A DNA stretch of 64,000 bases. Origin: Afipia massiliensis. Its GTDB lineage: Bacteria; Pseudomonadota; Alphaproteobacteria; Rhizobiales; Xanthobacteraceae. Both the position numbers and the translations under genes were made by a program. The notes beneath the pieces are model-generated. The model was not told the DNA's origin. It worked only from the letters and a program-made list of their open reading frames with translations, and searched no databases. The stretch covers positions 496,001 through 560,000 of the forward strand of contig NZ_JACHIJ010000001.1 in NCBI RefSeq assembly GCF_014203115.1, written 5' to 3'. This document shows, piece after piece, positions 9,394 to 18,962 of the stretch (the first letter of the stretch is position 1; each line of letters opens with the position of its first letter).

Positions 9394-9759
9394 CTGTGAT
9401 TCGGTCTGGATTTGAGCAGCGGAACTTTGTGTCACCATGGCGCGATGATCGTCCTCATGCAAGGCAGCGAATGACGTGCCTGCGACCGCCAGCCCCTAGT
9501 GGTCCGCGTACGAGCAAGAAAACGGGCGGCGAAGCTGGGGGACCTCACCGCCCGCATTGCACGACCGACTGGAGTGCGATCGCGCCGCTTTCGACGGAGG
9601 GGGGCGTTTTCCATCGAAAGCATCTCTGCATGATGCAAAAAGCAGCATCACGCCTGGATTTAAGGGACGGGCTTTTGGCCCGCCCCCCGGGAAGGAGCCG
9701 TCGGCGGGGGCTACTATGCCGGCGACAACTCCCCATTCCTCACCCGCTTGCGCGGATGT
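9394..9759. other. Intergenic region between degP and the response regulator
   Basis: About 365 bases with no credible gene. It contains a terminator-like hairpin behind degP near 9663-9690 and the presumed promoter of the regulator-kinase-glnE operon. Nothing else was recognised. Confidence 0.6.
9661..9686 (-). terminator. Probable terminator downstream of degP
   Basis: Read on the minus strand: GGGGCGGGC, a short CAAAA loop, GCCCGTCCC, then TTAAAT. The stem has nine pairs with one wobble and lies ~75 bases after the degP stop. The trailing T run is short, so efficiency is uncertain. Confidence 0.5.
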
Positions 9760-11340
9760 TTAGCCTTTGGCGACCGGCATCGCGATGAAGCGCGACGAGT
9801 CTCCGGACTTCACGCGAACCAGAACGCTGTTCTTGTTCTCGGCGCGCGCGGTGTTGATCGCGTCGCGAACTTCGGCGGGGTTGGTCACCAGCTTGCCGGC
9901 GACTTCGAGGATGACGTCGCCTTCCTTGAAACCGCGCTCTGCCGACGGGCTGTTCGGATCGACGTCGGTCACGACCACGCCGTCCTTGCCCGCGCCGGCA
10001 ACGCTGTTGGCCGGAGCCAGCGTCAGGCCGAGGTTCGGCACCGTCACGTTGCCGCGACCCTTGCCACCATCTTTCTGGTTCGTGTCGGCCTTCGCAGCCT
10101 TGGCGTTCGGCAACTCGCCGAGCGTCATGTTGAGGATCTTGTCCTGGCCCTTGTGGACCACGACCAGCTTGACGGTCTGACCGGGGGCCATGCCGCCGAT
10201 GGTGCGGGCGAGTTCGCGCGCATCCTTCACCGGCTGATCGTTGACCCGGGTGATGACGTCACCGGATTCGATGCCGGCCTTGGCGGCAGGGCCATTGGCC
10301 TGAGGTTCGGCGACCAGCGCGCCTTCGGTTTTCTTCAGGCCGAGGCTGTCAGCGATCTCAGGCGTCACCTGCTGAATCTGGACACCGATCCAGCCGCGGC
10401 TGACCGTACCCTTGTCCTTCAGCTGCTCGACGACGCTTTTCACGGTCGACGCCGGGATCGCGAAGGCAATGCCGACGCTGCCGCCCGACGGCGAATAGAT
10501 CGCGGTGTTGACGCCCATCACGTCGCCTTCGGTGTTGAAGGTCGGGCCACCGGAGTTGCCCTTGTTCACCGGCGCGTCGATCTGGATGAAATCGTCATAA
10601 GGTCCGTTGCCGATGTCGCGACCGCGTGCCGAAACGATGCCGGCGGTGACGGTGCCGCCGAGGCCGAACGGATTGCCGACCGCAAGCACCCAGTCGCCGA
10701 TGCGCGGCTGACCGTCGGAAAGCTTGGCGTAAGGAAGATTGCTGACGCCATCGACCTTGATCAAGGCGAGGTCGGTGCGCGGATCGGTGCCGATCACCTT
10801 CGCGGTGTGGACCTTGCCGTCATCGGTCGTGACTTCGACCTTGTCGGCGCCATCGACCACGTGGTTGTTGGTCACGGCAAAACCGTCAGCCGAGATGAAG
10901 AAGCCGGAGCCCTGCCCGGTCTGGCCGCCACGGCCACGCGGACCACGTCCGCCCGGAGAACCATCCGGACCACCGAAGCGGCGGAAGAAGCGCTCCATCG
11001 GCGAGTTCGGCGGGAACGGATTATCTTCCGGGCTCACCTCACCGGTGGTCGCCGGCTTCTCTGCGATCTTGACGCGCACCGAAATCACCGACGGCTTCAC
11101 GCGCTCGACGATGTCGGCAAAGCCGACCGGCTGCTGAACCTGACGGACTTCCTTGTTGACCTGCGCATGCGCGGTCGTGGTGAGCACATCGAAGTTATTC
11201 GAGGGGCTGAGGCCATAGGCGGCAACACCCAGACCCGCGACCACCGACGCCATCAGCGCGAACTTGCGCGCGGAGAAAATGGAACGGCGTGGAGCGGTGT
11301 AGGACGGGAGCTTGGAAAGATCGGTGGGGCGGTCTGTCAT
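9760..11340 (-). CDS. degP: DegP/HtrA-type periplasmic serine protease
   Basis: Periplasmic quality-control protease/chaperone of 526 aa. An N-terminal membrane anchor or signal (~27-45) ends near 'AHAQ'. The trypsin-like domain shows the triad H160 ('NNHVV'), D190 ('RTDLALI') and S263 ('GNSGGP'). Two PDZ domains follow (~300-390 and ~430-515). A glycine/arginine-rich insert (~122-143) lies in the LA loop region. It is the gene after ccmH on the same strand with ~195 bases between them, the order seen behind cycHJKL in Bradyrhizobium relatives. A DegQ/MucD-type paralogue name would be equally valid. Confidence 0.93.
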   Translation of the reverse strand: MTDRPTDLSKLPSYTAPRRSIFSARKFALMASVVAGLGVAAYGLSPSNNFDVLTTTAHAQVNKEVRQVQQPVGFADIVERVKPSVISVRVKIAEKPATTGEVSPEDNPFPPNSPMERFFRRFGGPDGSPGGRGPRGRGGQTGQGSGFFISADGFAVTNNHVVDGADKVEVTTDDGKVHTAKVIGTDPRTDLALIKVDGVSNLPYAKLSDGQPRIGDWVLAVGNPFGLGGTVTAGIVSARGRDIGNGPYDDFIQIDAPVNKGNSGGPTFNTEGDVMGVNTAIYSPSGGSVGIAFAIPASTVKSVVEQLKDKGTVSRGWIGVQIQQVTPEIADSLGLKKTEGALVAEPQANGPAAKAGIESGDVITRVNDQPVKDARELARTIGGMAPGQTVKLVVVHKGQDKILNMTLGELPNAKAAKADTNQKDGGKGRGNVTVPNLGLTLAPANSVAGAGKDGVVVTDVDPNSPSAERGFKEGDVILEVAGKLVTNPAEVRDAINTARAENKNSVLVRVKSGDSSRFIAMPVAKG

Positions 11341-11533
11341 GAATTATCTCCAGGAGAACGGCGAAACGGATGAGAATCTCGCGGTGCATGTGTGCACCTG
11401 TGCTCTGGAAGATGGGGCACGCGGCCTTACCGCGCTCTGACGGGGGAATTAATGTTTTGTAATAAAATCAGGGCGCGAGCGGACTTCCAAGGTCACGCGG
11501 AACGTCATCCCGGAACCGCCCAAAAACAGCTGT

Positions 11534-12034
11534 TCAGCGGTGCTTTTCAGGCGATTCCTGAGCGGCGATCAGCTTCTCCAGCCGCGCCTCTTCCTCGGGG
11601 GTGAGTTGGAATGACGCACCCTCCTCGCTTGCAGCCGCACGATTGCGGCGGCGATTGCCGAACCACAGCACCAGCCCGCCTCCGAGCAGAACCAGCGGGG
11701 GAACCAGCCACAGCAACAGAGTGCGGCTTTGGACGCGCGGCTTGAGCAGAACGAACTCGCCGTAACGCGCGACGAGGAAGTCCATCACCTGCTGGTCGGT
11801 GCTGCCCGCCGCGATCCGCTCACGCACCAGCAGGCGCAGATCGCGCGCCAGCGGCGCATCCGAGTCGTCGATAGATTGGTTCTGGCAAACCATGCAGCGC
11901 AGTTCGCGCGACAGGTTGCGCGCCCGCGCCTCCTGCGCGGGATCGGCCATGATCTCGTCGGGCTGCACAGCGTAAAGCGCGGACGGCATCAGCATCAGCA
12001 TGATCGCGAACAGAGCCGGCAGGACGCGTTTCAT
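11534..12034 (-). CDS. ccmH: Cytochrome c maturation protein CcmH (CycL)
   Basis: Membrane-anchored thiol oxidoreductase that helps present reduced apocytochrome c to the haem ligase. A signal peptide (1-22), the redox motif 'LRCMVCQNQSI' (C47, C50), the three-helix domain, then a membrane helix (~105-125) and a charged cytosolic tail are visible in 166 aa. It lies five bases after ccmF, last gene of the ccmI-E-F-H operon. Confidence 0.96.
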   Translation of the reverse strand: MKRVLPALFAIMLMLMPSALYAVQPDEIMADPAQEARARNLSRELRCMVCQNQSIDDSDAPLARDLRLLVRERIAAGSTDQQVMDFLVARYGEFVLLKPRVQSRTLLLWLVPPLVLLGGGLVLWFGNRRRNRAAASEEGASFQLTPEEEARLEKLIAAQESPEKHR

Positions 12035-12039
12035 CGCGA

Positions 12040-14031
12040 CTACTCCGCCGCCTGCAACGCGCCAGTCTTCTTGCCGGCCTTGGCCGGCTTCGGTGCTCCG
12101 ACGCGCAGCCGCCGGTCGGTGAGCGACAGCAAGCCGCCGAACGCCATCAGCACCGGCCCGAACCAGATCAGCAGCACCATCGGCTTATGATAGATGCGCA
12201 CCGCGACCGATCCATCGGCATGGGCATCGCCGAGAGAAATGTAGATCTGGCTCGCGCCCCGCGTCAGCAGAGCGGCTTCCGTGGTCGACATGTCGCGCGT
12301 CGCGAAGTTGCGCTTCGACGGCGACAGGATGCCGATGGTCCTGCCGTCCAGCATCACGGTGAAATGCGAAATCGCCTCGCGGTAATTCGGGCCCTGCTGT
12401 TGCGTCACATCATCGAGCCTCACCTGATAGCCACCGACGGTGACAATGTCCTTCGGCCGCATCGACGCGATGCTCTCGCTGTTCCACGTCGTCTCGCAGA
12501 CGATCCCGATCAGCGCGATGCCAAGTCCGGCATGGGCAAACGCCGAGCCCCAGGTCGACCGCGGCAAACCGCGCGCACGATGCAGCGAGGTGGTCAGCGG
12601 TGCGCGGAACAGTTGGGTGCGCTCCACGATGTCGGTGAGTGCGCCGAGCACGACGAACACCGCGATGCCGATCATCAGCGGTGCGAACGCGCCGCCGCCG
12701 CGGGTCCAGGCCCACAGCACAGCCATGGCTACCAGCGCAACGATGCCCGCCGCGGTGAGGCGCTGCGACGCGCCGACGATGTCCCCGCGCTTCCACGCCA
12801 GCAGCGGCCCGAACGGAACAGCAATCATCAGCGGCAGGAACAACGGTGCAAACGTCAGATTAAAGAACGGCGCGCCGACCGAAATCTTGTCGCCGGTCAG
12901 AACTTCAAGCGCCAGCGGATACAGCGTGCCGACGAAGACGGTCGCGCAGGCTGTCGTCAGCAGCAGGTTGTTGAGCACCAGAGCGCCCTCGCGCGAGATC
13001 GGCGCGAACAATCCGCCCTGCTTCAGCGTCGTCGCCCGCCACGCATAGAGGCCGAGGCTGCCGCCGATGAACAGGCACAGGATCATCAGAATGAACACGC
13101 CGCGCGAGGGATCGCTGGCGAAGGTATGCACCGAGGTCAGCACGCCCGAGCGCACCAGGAATGTGCCGAGCAGCGACAGCGAGAACGTCAGGATCGCGAG
13201 CAGAACGGTCCAGACCTTGAGCGCGTCGCGCTTTTCCATCACCACGGCGGAATGCAGCAGCGCGGTGCCCGCGAGCCACGGCATCAGCGAGGCATTCTCC
13301 ACCGGGTCCCAGAACCACCAGCCGCCCCAGCCGAGTTCGTAATAGGCCCAGTACGAGCCCATCGCGATGCCGAGCGTCAGGAATATCCACGCCGTCAGCG
13401 TCCATGGCCGAACCCACCGCGCCCACGCCGCATCGATGCGGCCTTCGATCAGCGCGGCAACGGCGAACGAAAACGAGATCGAGAAACCGACATAGCCGAG
13501 ATAGAGCATCGGCGGATGGATCGCGAGGCCGATATCCTGAAGGATCGGATTGAGATCGCGGCCCTCCATCGGCGGATTGGCAATCCGCGCGAACGGGTTC
13601 GATGTGGCGAGGATGAAGAGATAGAACGCCGCCCCGATCCAGCCCTGCACCGCCAGCACATGGGCGCGCAGAGAGCGCGGCAGATTATTGCCGAACGCCG
13701 CCACCAGCGCGCCGAACAGCGCGAGGATCAGGACCCACAGCAGCATCGAGCCTTCGTGGTTCCCCCACACGCCCGTGTACTTGTAGATCAGCGGCTTCAG
13801 CGAATGGGAATTCTCGAAGACGTTCGCGACCGAGAAATCCGACGTCACATGCAAATAGGTCAGCGCCGCGAACGACGCAGCGGTGAACGCGAACTGCGTC
13901 AGCGCGGTGGATCGCGCGACATTCATCAGCGCCGGGTCGCGCAGGTGCGCACCGACCACCGGAACCACCGACTGGACCAGCGCCAGAACCAGCGCCAGCA
14001 CCAGCGCGTAATGTCCCGCCTCGGCGATCAC
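12040..14031 (-). CDS. ccmF: Haem lyase subunit CcmF (CycK)
   Basis: Large polytopic inner-membrane protein (663 aa) that receives haem from CcmE and attaches it to apocytochrome c. The tryptophan-rich WWD signature '[19 protein letters not shown]' lies at ~234-252, with conserved haem-ligand histidines around it ('NHEGSMLLW' ~91-99 and '[10 protein letters not shown]' ~171-180), about 15 membrane helices and a periplasmic domain near the C-terminus. The start overlaps the ccmE stop by four bases (ATGA). Confidence 0.97.
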   Translation of the reverse strand: MIAEAGHYALVLALVLALVQSVVPVVGAHLRDPALMNVARSTALTQFAFTAASFAALTYLHVTSDFSVANVFENSHSLKPLIYKYTGVWGNHEGSMLLWVLILALFGALVAAFGNNLPRSLRAHVLAVQGWIGAAFYLFILATSNPFARIANPPMEGRDLNPILQDIGLAIHPPMLYLGYVGFSISFSFAVAALIEGRIDAAWARWVRPWTLTAWIFLTLGIAMGSYWAYYELGWGGWWFWDPVENASLMPWLAGTALLHSAVVMEKRDALKVWTVLLAILTFSLSLLGTFLVRSGVLTSVHTFASDPSRGVFILMILCLFIGGSLGLYAWRATTLKQGGLFAPISREGALVLNNLLLTTACATVFVGTLYPLALEVLTGDKISVGAPFFNLTFAPLFLPLMIAVPFGPLLAWKRGDIVGASQRLTAAGIVALVAMAVLWAWTRGGGAFAPLMIGIAVFVVLGALTDIVERTQLFRAPLTTSLHRARGLPRSTWGSAFAHAGLGIALIGIVCETTWNSESIASMRPKDIVTVGGYQVRLDDVTQQQGPNYREAISHFTVMLDGRTIGILSPSKRNFATRDMSTTEAALLTRGASQIYISLGDAHADGSVAVRIYHKPMVLLIWFGPVLMAFGGLLSLTDRRLRVGAPKPAKAGKKTGALQAAE

Positions 14032-14525
14032 TTCCGAATTCCTTCCGAAACACTGCCCTGCACGCCTGGGGCTTTTTGCGGCTTCTTGTCGTAGTCGTCC
14101 TTCCAGTGGCCAGTCTTCTTGAGTTCCTCGGCGACGGCCTTGGGCATGTAGTTTTCGTCGTGCTTGGCGAGAACCGTGTCGGCCTTGAACACGCCTTGCG
14201 CGTCGAGCGCGCCCTCGGAAATGATGCCCTGCCCCTCGCGGAACAGATCTGGAAGGATACCTTGGTAAGTCACCGGCAGGATTGCATTTCCGTCCGTGAC
14301 CTCGAATTTCACTTTAAGCTGTTCGCCGCGCACCAGCGATCCCTCGCGCACCATGCCGCCGAGACGGAACCGCTGGCCCGGCTGGATCTGCTTTTCAGTG
14401 GCCATCGTCGGCGTCGAGAAGAACAGGATGGAGTCGCGGAGCGCATTGAGCACGAGCGCAGCCGCGATCGCCAGCACTGCGAGCGAGCCTCCGATCAACG
14501 TCAATCGCCGCTGCTTGCGTGTCAT
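14028..14525 (-). CDS. ccmE: Haem chaperone CcmE (CycJ)
   Basis: Periplasmic membrane-anchored protein that covalently binds haem and hands it to CcmF. It has an N-terminal anchor (~8-28), an OB-fold beta barrel, and the haem-binding histidine H122 in 'KHDENYMPK', with the conserved Tyr four residues later. Length 165 aa is typical. Coupled to ccmF by an ATGA overlap; a small palindrome separates it from ccmI. Confidence 0.97.
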   Translation of the reverse strand: MTRKQRRLTLIGGSLAVLAIAAALVLNALRDSILFFSTPTMATEKQIQPGQRFRLGGMVREGSLVRGEQLKVKFEVTDGNAILPVTYQGILPDLFREGQGIISEGALDAQGVFKADTVLAKHDENYMPKAVAEELKKTGHWKDDYDKKPQKAPGVQGSVSEGIRK

Positions 14526-14539
14526 GCTTTTTCCTTTGT

Positions 14540-14588
14540 GAGCATGACGTTATCCGAAAACCGCTTCACACTTTTCGGCGTCATGCTC
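14540..14588. repeat. Palindromic repeat between ccmI and ccmE
   Basis: Perfect 10-base inverted arms 'gagcatgacg' and 'cgtcatgctc' enclosing an inner pair 'ccgaaaa' / 'cttttcgg'. Elements of this type ('gcatgat...gaaaa...cttttc...atcatgc') are scattered in Rhizobiales intergenic DNA. Here it sits inside an operon, so it may form an mRNA hairpin. Confidence 0.75.
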
Positions 14589-14589
14589 G

Positions 14590-15690
14590 TTACCCATCCA
14601 GTCCAAGACTTTTGAGACCGTCGTTCAGCAGTTGCAGCCGCGCCGCGTCGCCGCCGACGGCCTGACGCGCATCGGCGAGCGCAGCCTGCGCCTTGTCGCG
14701 TTCGCCGAGCACCATATAGGCACGCACCAGCCGCAACCACCCTTCGACATCGTTGCCGTTGTCCTTCAGCCGCGTCGCGAGGCGATCCACCATGCCGCGG
14801 ATCATCGTGTTGCGGTCGCCCTCGGTCATATCTTTCGTGGCCGCGATGGTCTCATCGGACAACTTGGGCGCGACGACGCCGGCGCGCACCAGCGCCTCCT
14901 GCACCAGCGGGCGCCATGGCGCATCGGCGGGCGCCGACGCCAGCATGCCGCGCCAGATGTTCACGGCGTCATCCTTGCGGCCGTCCTGCTGAGCGGCGAT
15001 TCCCATGAAATAGCGCGCCTTCACCTCATTGGGATCGAGCGCGATGGCCCGGTCGAATTCGGCCTTGGCTGCGGCAGTCACCACGCCCCCGCTCGACGCT
15101 GCGATGGCCTCGCCGAGATCGGCGCGGCGCGGCGCGCTCTCGCCGTTGTAGGTGATGGCATTGCGCCAGGCGCGCGCCGCGTCGTCGTAGCGGCCGATCC
15201 GCGCCAATACGGGTGCCAGCACTTCCCAGCCCCGGCCGTCGGTCGGGTTTTTCTCAAGATGAGTCTCGACCTGCGACACCAGCTTGTCCATCGACGCGGT
15301 CGCGACCGCCGCGCGGCTGCGCTCTGCAAGCGGAAAATCGCCCAGCGATGGCGAGCCGAATGTCGCGTAGAGCCCGACCGCGACCAGCGGCAGACCGGCA
15401 AGCGCGATCAGGGCGACGGCGCGGCGAAACCAGAGGCTCGACGGCGACGATGCACCCGCCTCGGCGTCCGACGCTGCGAGCAGCCGGCGGCTGATTTCGA
15501 CGCGCGCGGCTTCCGCCTCGTTCGCACCGATCATGCCCGCGGCCACATCGCGCTGAACCTCCGCGAGCTGGTCCTTGTAGACCACCGTTTCGCTGCCCTC
15601 GCGCGCCGAGGCGTTGCCACGGCCGAGCGGCCACAGCACGGTAAATACCGCAGCGGCAGTCATCAGCGCTAATACGAACCAGAGCGTCAT
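14590..15690 (-). CDS. ccmI: Cytochrome c maturation protein CcmI (CycH)
   Basis: Apocytochrome c chaperone of the haem ligase complex, 366 aa. An N-terminal helix (~1-18), a cytosolic loop with leucine-zipper-like character (~30-75), a second helix (~87-112), then a periplasmic TPR domain (~150-360) that would bind the apocytochrome C-terminus. First gene of the ccmIEFH operon; its promoter would lie in the 15.7-15.8 kb region. Confidence 0.93.
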   Translation of the reverse strand: MTLWFVLALMTAAAVFTVLWPLGRGNASAREGSETVVYKDQLAEVQRDVAAGMIGANEAEAARVEISRRLLAASDAEAGASSPSSLWFRRAVALIALAGLPLVAVGLYATFGSPSLGDFPLAERSRAAVATASMDKLVSQVETHLEKNPTDGRGWEVLAPVLARIGRYDDAARAWRNAITYNGESAPRRADLGEAIAASSGGVVTAAAKAEFDRAIALDPNEVKARYFMGIAAQQDGRKDDAVNIWRGMLASAPADAPWRPLVQEALVRAGVVAPKLSDETIAATKDMTEGDRNTMIRGMVDRLATRLKDNGNDVEGWLRLVRAYMVLGERDKAQAALADARQAVGGDAARLQLLNDGLKSLGLDG

Positions 15691-15860
15691 TCCACGGAGT
15701 TCCCGGCGAAACTAGAACCGTTACAAGTGGCCGGTTTACACCATGGCTGGCGAACGCGCGCAATTGACATTTCCGTCACGGATTCAATGCGTTTTGGAGC
15801 CAAAGCTCGGCCTTTTCCGCAGGAACTGATGTGTGGTGGGATTAAAGCCGCTTGGCCTTG

Positions 15861-15964
15861 GGGCGGCCTTGCGCTGGATCAACCGGCGCGCGGCTGCTTG
15901 GCGGGCTTTGCGGGCTCGGCCGCCTCGCGCTCGACCGGCCGCGCCGTCTCGGCTGCCTTGCTCG
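15861..15964. repeat. Second copy of the 3' end of the neighbouring helical-protein gene
   Basis: About 104 bases match 16984-17087 in direct orientation with roughly six differences. The matching part of the other copy is the stop and last ~28 codons of the gene at 17002-18417 plus 18 bases of flank. This copy is not attached to any gene and ends just before the cyclase stop codon, so it is a remnant left by a duplication or insertion that placed the cyclase gene here. Confidence 0.85.
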
Positions 15965-15975
15965 CGCCGCGACAG

Positions 15976-16788
15976 TTATCGCCATTCGATTCCGTATACA
16001 TCAACAGGCTGCTGGAAGCCCTTGAGATGGCAGGGACCAATGTTCGTGACATGCAAGCGATCCTGGATGCGATCCTGGATGGCACTTGATACAAGAATGG
16101 CATCGGGCTCGGCCAACTGACACAAACGAGCAGCTAACTGAACGGTCGCACCAAAAAGGTCGTTGCTGTCCGCAATCGGTTCTCCGACGTCAATACCAAT
16201 CCGCACTTGAAGCTTCTCCTTGCTTGCGAGGTTGAAGGCTTCGAACGCTTGCTGGATGGCGCGGGCGCATTGCACGGAGGCTGCCGCGTCGGCGAAGGAT
16301 GCCATGATCCCGTCGCCAGTGTGCTTGACCACATGCCCACCCTTGTCCTTCAACGCGCGGCGAACCAGCGCGTCATGCGCCCGAACCATCTCCACAGATC
16401 GGACGTCCCCAAGACGCTCAGTCATGCTGGTAGAGCCGACGATGTCGGTGAACATAATGGCCCTCAAGGCCGAGTCGATTATGGCCTTGTTTTCCTCGCC
16501 GCTCGGTTCCGGATCAGACACTCTCCCCAGAAACGCCTGGACAGCTGAGAGGTCCACTTCGATCACGTCCTTCGCCACTTCGCCGTGAGCTTCGTCATGA
16601 ACCCGCATCGCAGTTTGGATATCCGGTGCGTCGATGAGACAGAAGCCCGTACCGCGCGTTTCATCAAACCAATACGTCAGGAAACGAACTCCGTACTGAT
16701 CTTGCACTTCCAGGTCTTTTCGATGGGCCTCAGCGATATCGGAAGCTGTCAGGCCCGAGAGATCGTGTCGGTCCAGGAAAATTGGCAT
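15976..16788 (-). CDS. DUF4242 (nickel-binding-like) / class III adenylate-guanylate cyclase fusion
   Basis: Cytosolic protein of 270 aa. Residues 1-~85 resemble the DUF4242/SCO4226 nickel-binding ferredoxin-like domain ('MPIFLDRHDLSG', 'GVRFLTYWFDE', 'H..AHG' motifs). Residues ~105-270 form a class III nucleotide cyclase: metal-binding Asp pair D115 ('IMFTDIVGST') and D159 ('HTGDGIM'), and 'IGIDVGEPI'. The product is presumably cAMP or cGMP, perhaps gated by metal or a small ligand; substrate choice cannot be called. The gene is flanked by direct copies of the end of the next gene, evidence that it was inserted. No effector gene is adjacent. Confidence 0.85.
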   Translation of the reverse strand: MPIFLDRHDLSGLTASDIAEAHRKDLEVQDQYGVRFLTYWFDETRGTGFCLIDAPDIQTAMRVHDEAHGEVAKDVIEVDLSAVQAFLGRVSDPEPSGEENKAIIDSALRAIMFTDIVGSTSMTERLGDVRSVEMVRAHDALVRRALKDKGGHVVKHTGDGIMASFADAAASVQCARAIQQAFEAFNLASKEKLQVRIGIDVGEPIADSNDLFGATVQLAARLCQLAEPDAILVSSAIQDRIQDRLHVTNIGPCHLKGFQQPVDVYGIEWR

Positions 16789-16983
16789 TGGCGTTACCCC
16801 GTTTCTTCAGACGGAAATCTGCATCGAGCATGGTGTTTCGCCGAAATCGCCATTCAATGTACCAGCTTGGTAAGGCCATGGAAGTGCAGGAAGCTCGAGC
16901 CGGACAAATCGTGCGCTCTAATGTCTGCTTTGGATCATTCGCGCCGATTTTGGCATGCCTGCCGCTGTCCGGTGAAGGCAGCC

Positions 16984-17087
16984 GGGCGGCCTTGCGCTGG
17001 ATCAACCGGCGCGCGGCTGCTTGGCGGGCTTTGCGGTCTCGGCCGCCTTGCGCTCGACCGGCCGCGCCATCTCGGCGGCCTTGCTCA
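16984..17087. repeat. Original copy of the 104-base direct repeat
   Basis: Overlaps the stop and last ~28 codons of the minus-strand helical protein gene. Matches 15861-15964 with about six differences over 104 bases; the two copies are 1.1 kb apart and bracket the cyclase gene. Confidence 0.85.
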
Positions 17088-18417
17088 TGAGCGAGGCGTA
17101 ATCGGGGCCATACATCACCTCGCAGAAGCGGATCGCGACCTTCATCTGCATCATGCGGAAGGCGCGAACCTTCTGGTCGTGGGTGCGCAGCGATTCCACC
17201 AGCGTCTCGGTGGCCTTCTCGACATAATGCTGCAGCTCGGTATGGGCGCGCAGCGACACCTCGTTGATCGCGAGTTCGCTGGCGTAGTTGCGGCACACCG
17301 CGACGAAGTCGATCAGCGCCGCGGTCTCCTCGACGTCCACCGGATCGATCCGGTTCGCCGCGGTCACGTCCTTGTCAGGCCCCTGCCGCAACAGCCGGCG
17401 CACGCGGCCGGGCACGCCGTCGATTTCCGATTGCAGCGAATTGGATATTTCGGCGCGGATCGCCGCGAGCTGCCTGCCCCACGCCGAATCTGAGCGGATG
17501 TCGAGTTCGGTCCGCAGGCCGCGAACGCCGTCATGCAGCGTCTTGAGATGATTGGAGGTATCCGCGAACTGGCCGCGCTTGATGTCGTTGCGCAGTTCCG
17601 AGGCGACGCGCGACAGATCATGGATCGCCATCGTCACGGTGGCGCCGAACGGCGTGCTGGCCACCCGGATTTCGTCGTCGGAGGCCGCGACCATGATCCC
17701 GAGGCGGACGATCTGCCATGGCGCGGCCAGCCGCTGCATCACCAGCGAGACGGCGAACGGCAGAACTTGCGGGGTTTGCAGCGCGGGCTGGTTCAGCGCA
17801 GCCATCGCCGAGGCGACGTGAGAGTCCGCGAACACCCGGATCTGCCCGGGCAGTTTGGCGCTGAGCTTGTCGAGCACATCGCTGGCATTGAGGACAGCGC
17901 CGATCGGCGCAATATCCTCGACCACGCTCGGCGCGCCGAGACGGCCAAGCGTACGCTGGCGCTCTCCGCTGGAGAGTGCGCCCGTCACATTTGCGATGGC
18001 GTCGGAGGCGGCCATCTGCATGGTGCGGACCGCCGCGTTGATGTCCGGTGTCGAGCCCTGCGCCAGCGCGGCCTCGAAGGCTTGAACGGCGTCGGGGCTG
18101 CCCTCGCGGCCGAGCCACATCCAGATCGGGGCCAGCGACGACCGCCTGATCTGGCCGGGCCGGATATGGGCAACATTCTCGACCAGAAACGGCTCGATCG
18201 GACGGAACACCCGCCGCATCGGGTCATCGGTGCGCGGGGTCATGTCCTCGCTCGAAGAGCGGACGATCATGCGCAACTGCTCGAGCACGAAATTCGCGAC
18301 GGTCACGTCCTCGCCGCGCTCGATCGCACGCTCGAACTCGCGCATCAGCAACGCCTGCGCCTTCGGCGGAAGCTGCCCGAGATACTCTCTCAATCGCTCG
18401 ATCGACGATTGGCTCAT
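17002..18417 (-). CDS. Conserved helical hypothetical protein
   Basis: 471 aa, almost entirely predicted helical, no signal peptide or membrane segment. The N-terminus ('MSQSSIERLREYLGQLPPKA') is followed by long amphipathic helices. The C-terminal ~25 residues are Lys/Ala/Pro-rich. No catalytic motif was recognised. The gene is GC-rich and codon use matches the host, so it looks native. A single-gene transcript is likely; a CtrA-like site lies ~70 bases upstream. Its 3' end is duplicated beyond the cyclase gene. Confidence 0.8.
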   Translation of the reverse strand: MSQSSIERLREYLGQLPPKAQALLMREFERAIERGEDVTVANFVLEQLRMIVRSSSEDMTPRTDDPMRRVFRPIEPFLVENVAHIRPGQIRRSSLAPIWMWLGREGSPDAVQAFEAALAQGSTPDINAAVRTMQMAASDAIANVTGALSSGERQRTLGRLGAPSVVEDIAPIGAVLNASDVLDKLSAKLPGQIRVFADSHVASAMAALNQPALQTPQVLPFAVSLVMQRLAAPWQIVRLGIMVAASDDEIRVASTPFGATVTMAIHDLSRVASELRNDIKRGQFADTSNHLKTLHDGVRGLRTELDIRSDSAWGRQLAAIRAEISNSLQSEIDGVPGRVRRLLRQGPDKDVTAANRIDPVDVEETAALIDFVAVCRNYASELAINEVSLRAHTELQHYVEKATETLVESLRTHDQKVRAFRMMQMKVAIRFCEVMYGPDYASLMSKAAEMARPVERKAAETAKPAKQPRAG

Positions 18418-18483
18418 GCGCCCAAACGCTCACCTTGACTGGAAGCCGACAGGGCCCCACCGGGTGTCTTAGCCGGGACGTCG

Positions 18484-18498
18484 TTAATTTCGCGTTGA
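18484..18498 (-). promoter_or_regulatory. Possible CtrA box (one mismatch)
   Basis: TTAA-N7-TTGA, the same one-mismatch form as the site at 1913, ~70 bases upstream of the minus-strand helical protein start. Chance occurrence cannot be excluded. Confidence 0.22.
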
Positions 18499-18527
18499 GG
18501 AACAGGGATTTGGGGGCGGACACTCAG

Positions 18528-18962
18528 TTAACCCACTAGAACACCCTGCATAGGCACAAACCAAGTGCAGGCACGTTGAAGTTGCTTGCGTCTGCCCGTG
18601 GTGAAGTTTCCCCATACTTCACCGTGATGCGGATTCTCGGGAAGAGGATCACAGCCAACCAGAAAACCCAACGCTCGGGCTGCATCTGCCTTGAATGTGA
18701 CCGAGGAAGGCCATTCCGCCGAGGTGACGAAAGCATCCGGCTCAAAACCTGCTTGTTCAATGGATTTTTTAATGTCGACTGACATCCCTCCCCCAGGTTC
18801 ACTTGAGGGCTGGAAGGCCATTGAAGAAAGACGGCGATTTCCTTCGATCTCTACTACAAACTGCGCGGAAATGCGCCGAATGAGGTCATCCTCAGCGAGG
18901 ATTTCCGGATGATCGTGTGGGATCACGCTACCGTCGTCCTTACGCGGCGGCGGCGTCAACAC
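18528..18962 (-). CDS. Hypothetical protein, third gene of a TIGR04255-type operon
   Basis: 144 aa, soluble, no recognised domain. Starts with GTG inside the end of the preceding gene (23-base overlap), so translation is coupled. The C-terminal half has 'EPDAFVTSAEWPSSVTFKAD' and a 'GEVWGNFT' segment. Acidic and less GC-rich than the host genes around it. Probably acts with the two upstream products; function unknown. Confidence 0.7.
   Translation of the reverse strand: MLTPPPRKDDGSVIPHDHPEILAEDDLIRRISAQFVVEIEGNRRLSSMAFQPSSEPGGGMSVDIKKSIEQAGFEPDAFVTSAEWPSSVTFKADAARALGFLVGCDPLPENPHHGEVWGNFTTGRRKQLQRACTWFVPMQGVLVG

Noticed and set aside
9748-11373. 541-codon plus-strand frame opposite degP
   Set aside because: Shadow of the protease gene; composition dominated by Asp/Arg/His and no recognisable family.
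12187-14094. 635-codon plus-strand frame opposite ccmF
   Set aside because: Arg/Gln-rich shadow of a clear membrane-protein gene.
15861-17087. Direct repeats around the cyclase gene considered as insertion-sequence target duplications
   Set aside because: 104 bases is far too long, there are no terminal inverted repeats and no transposase.
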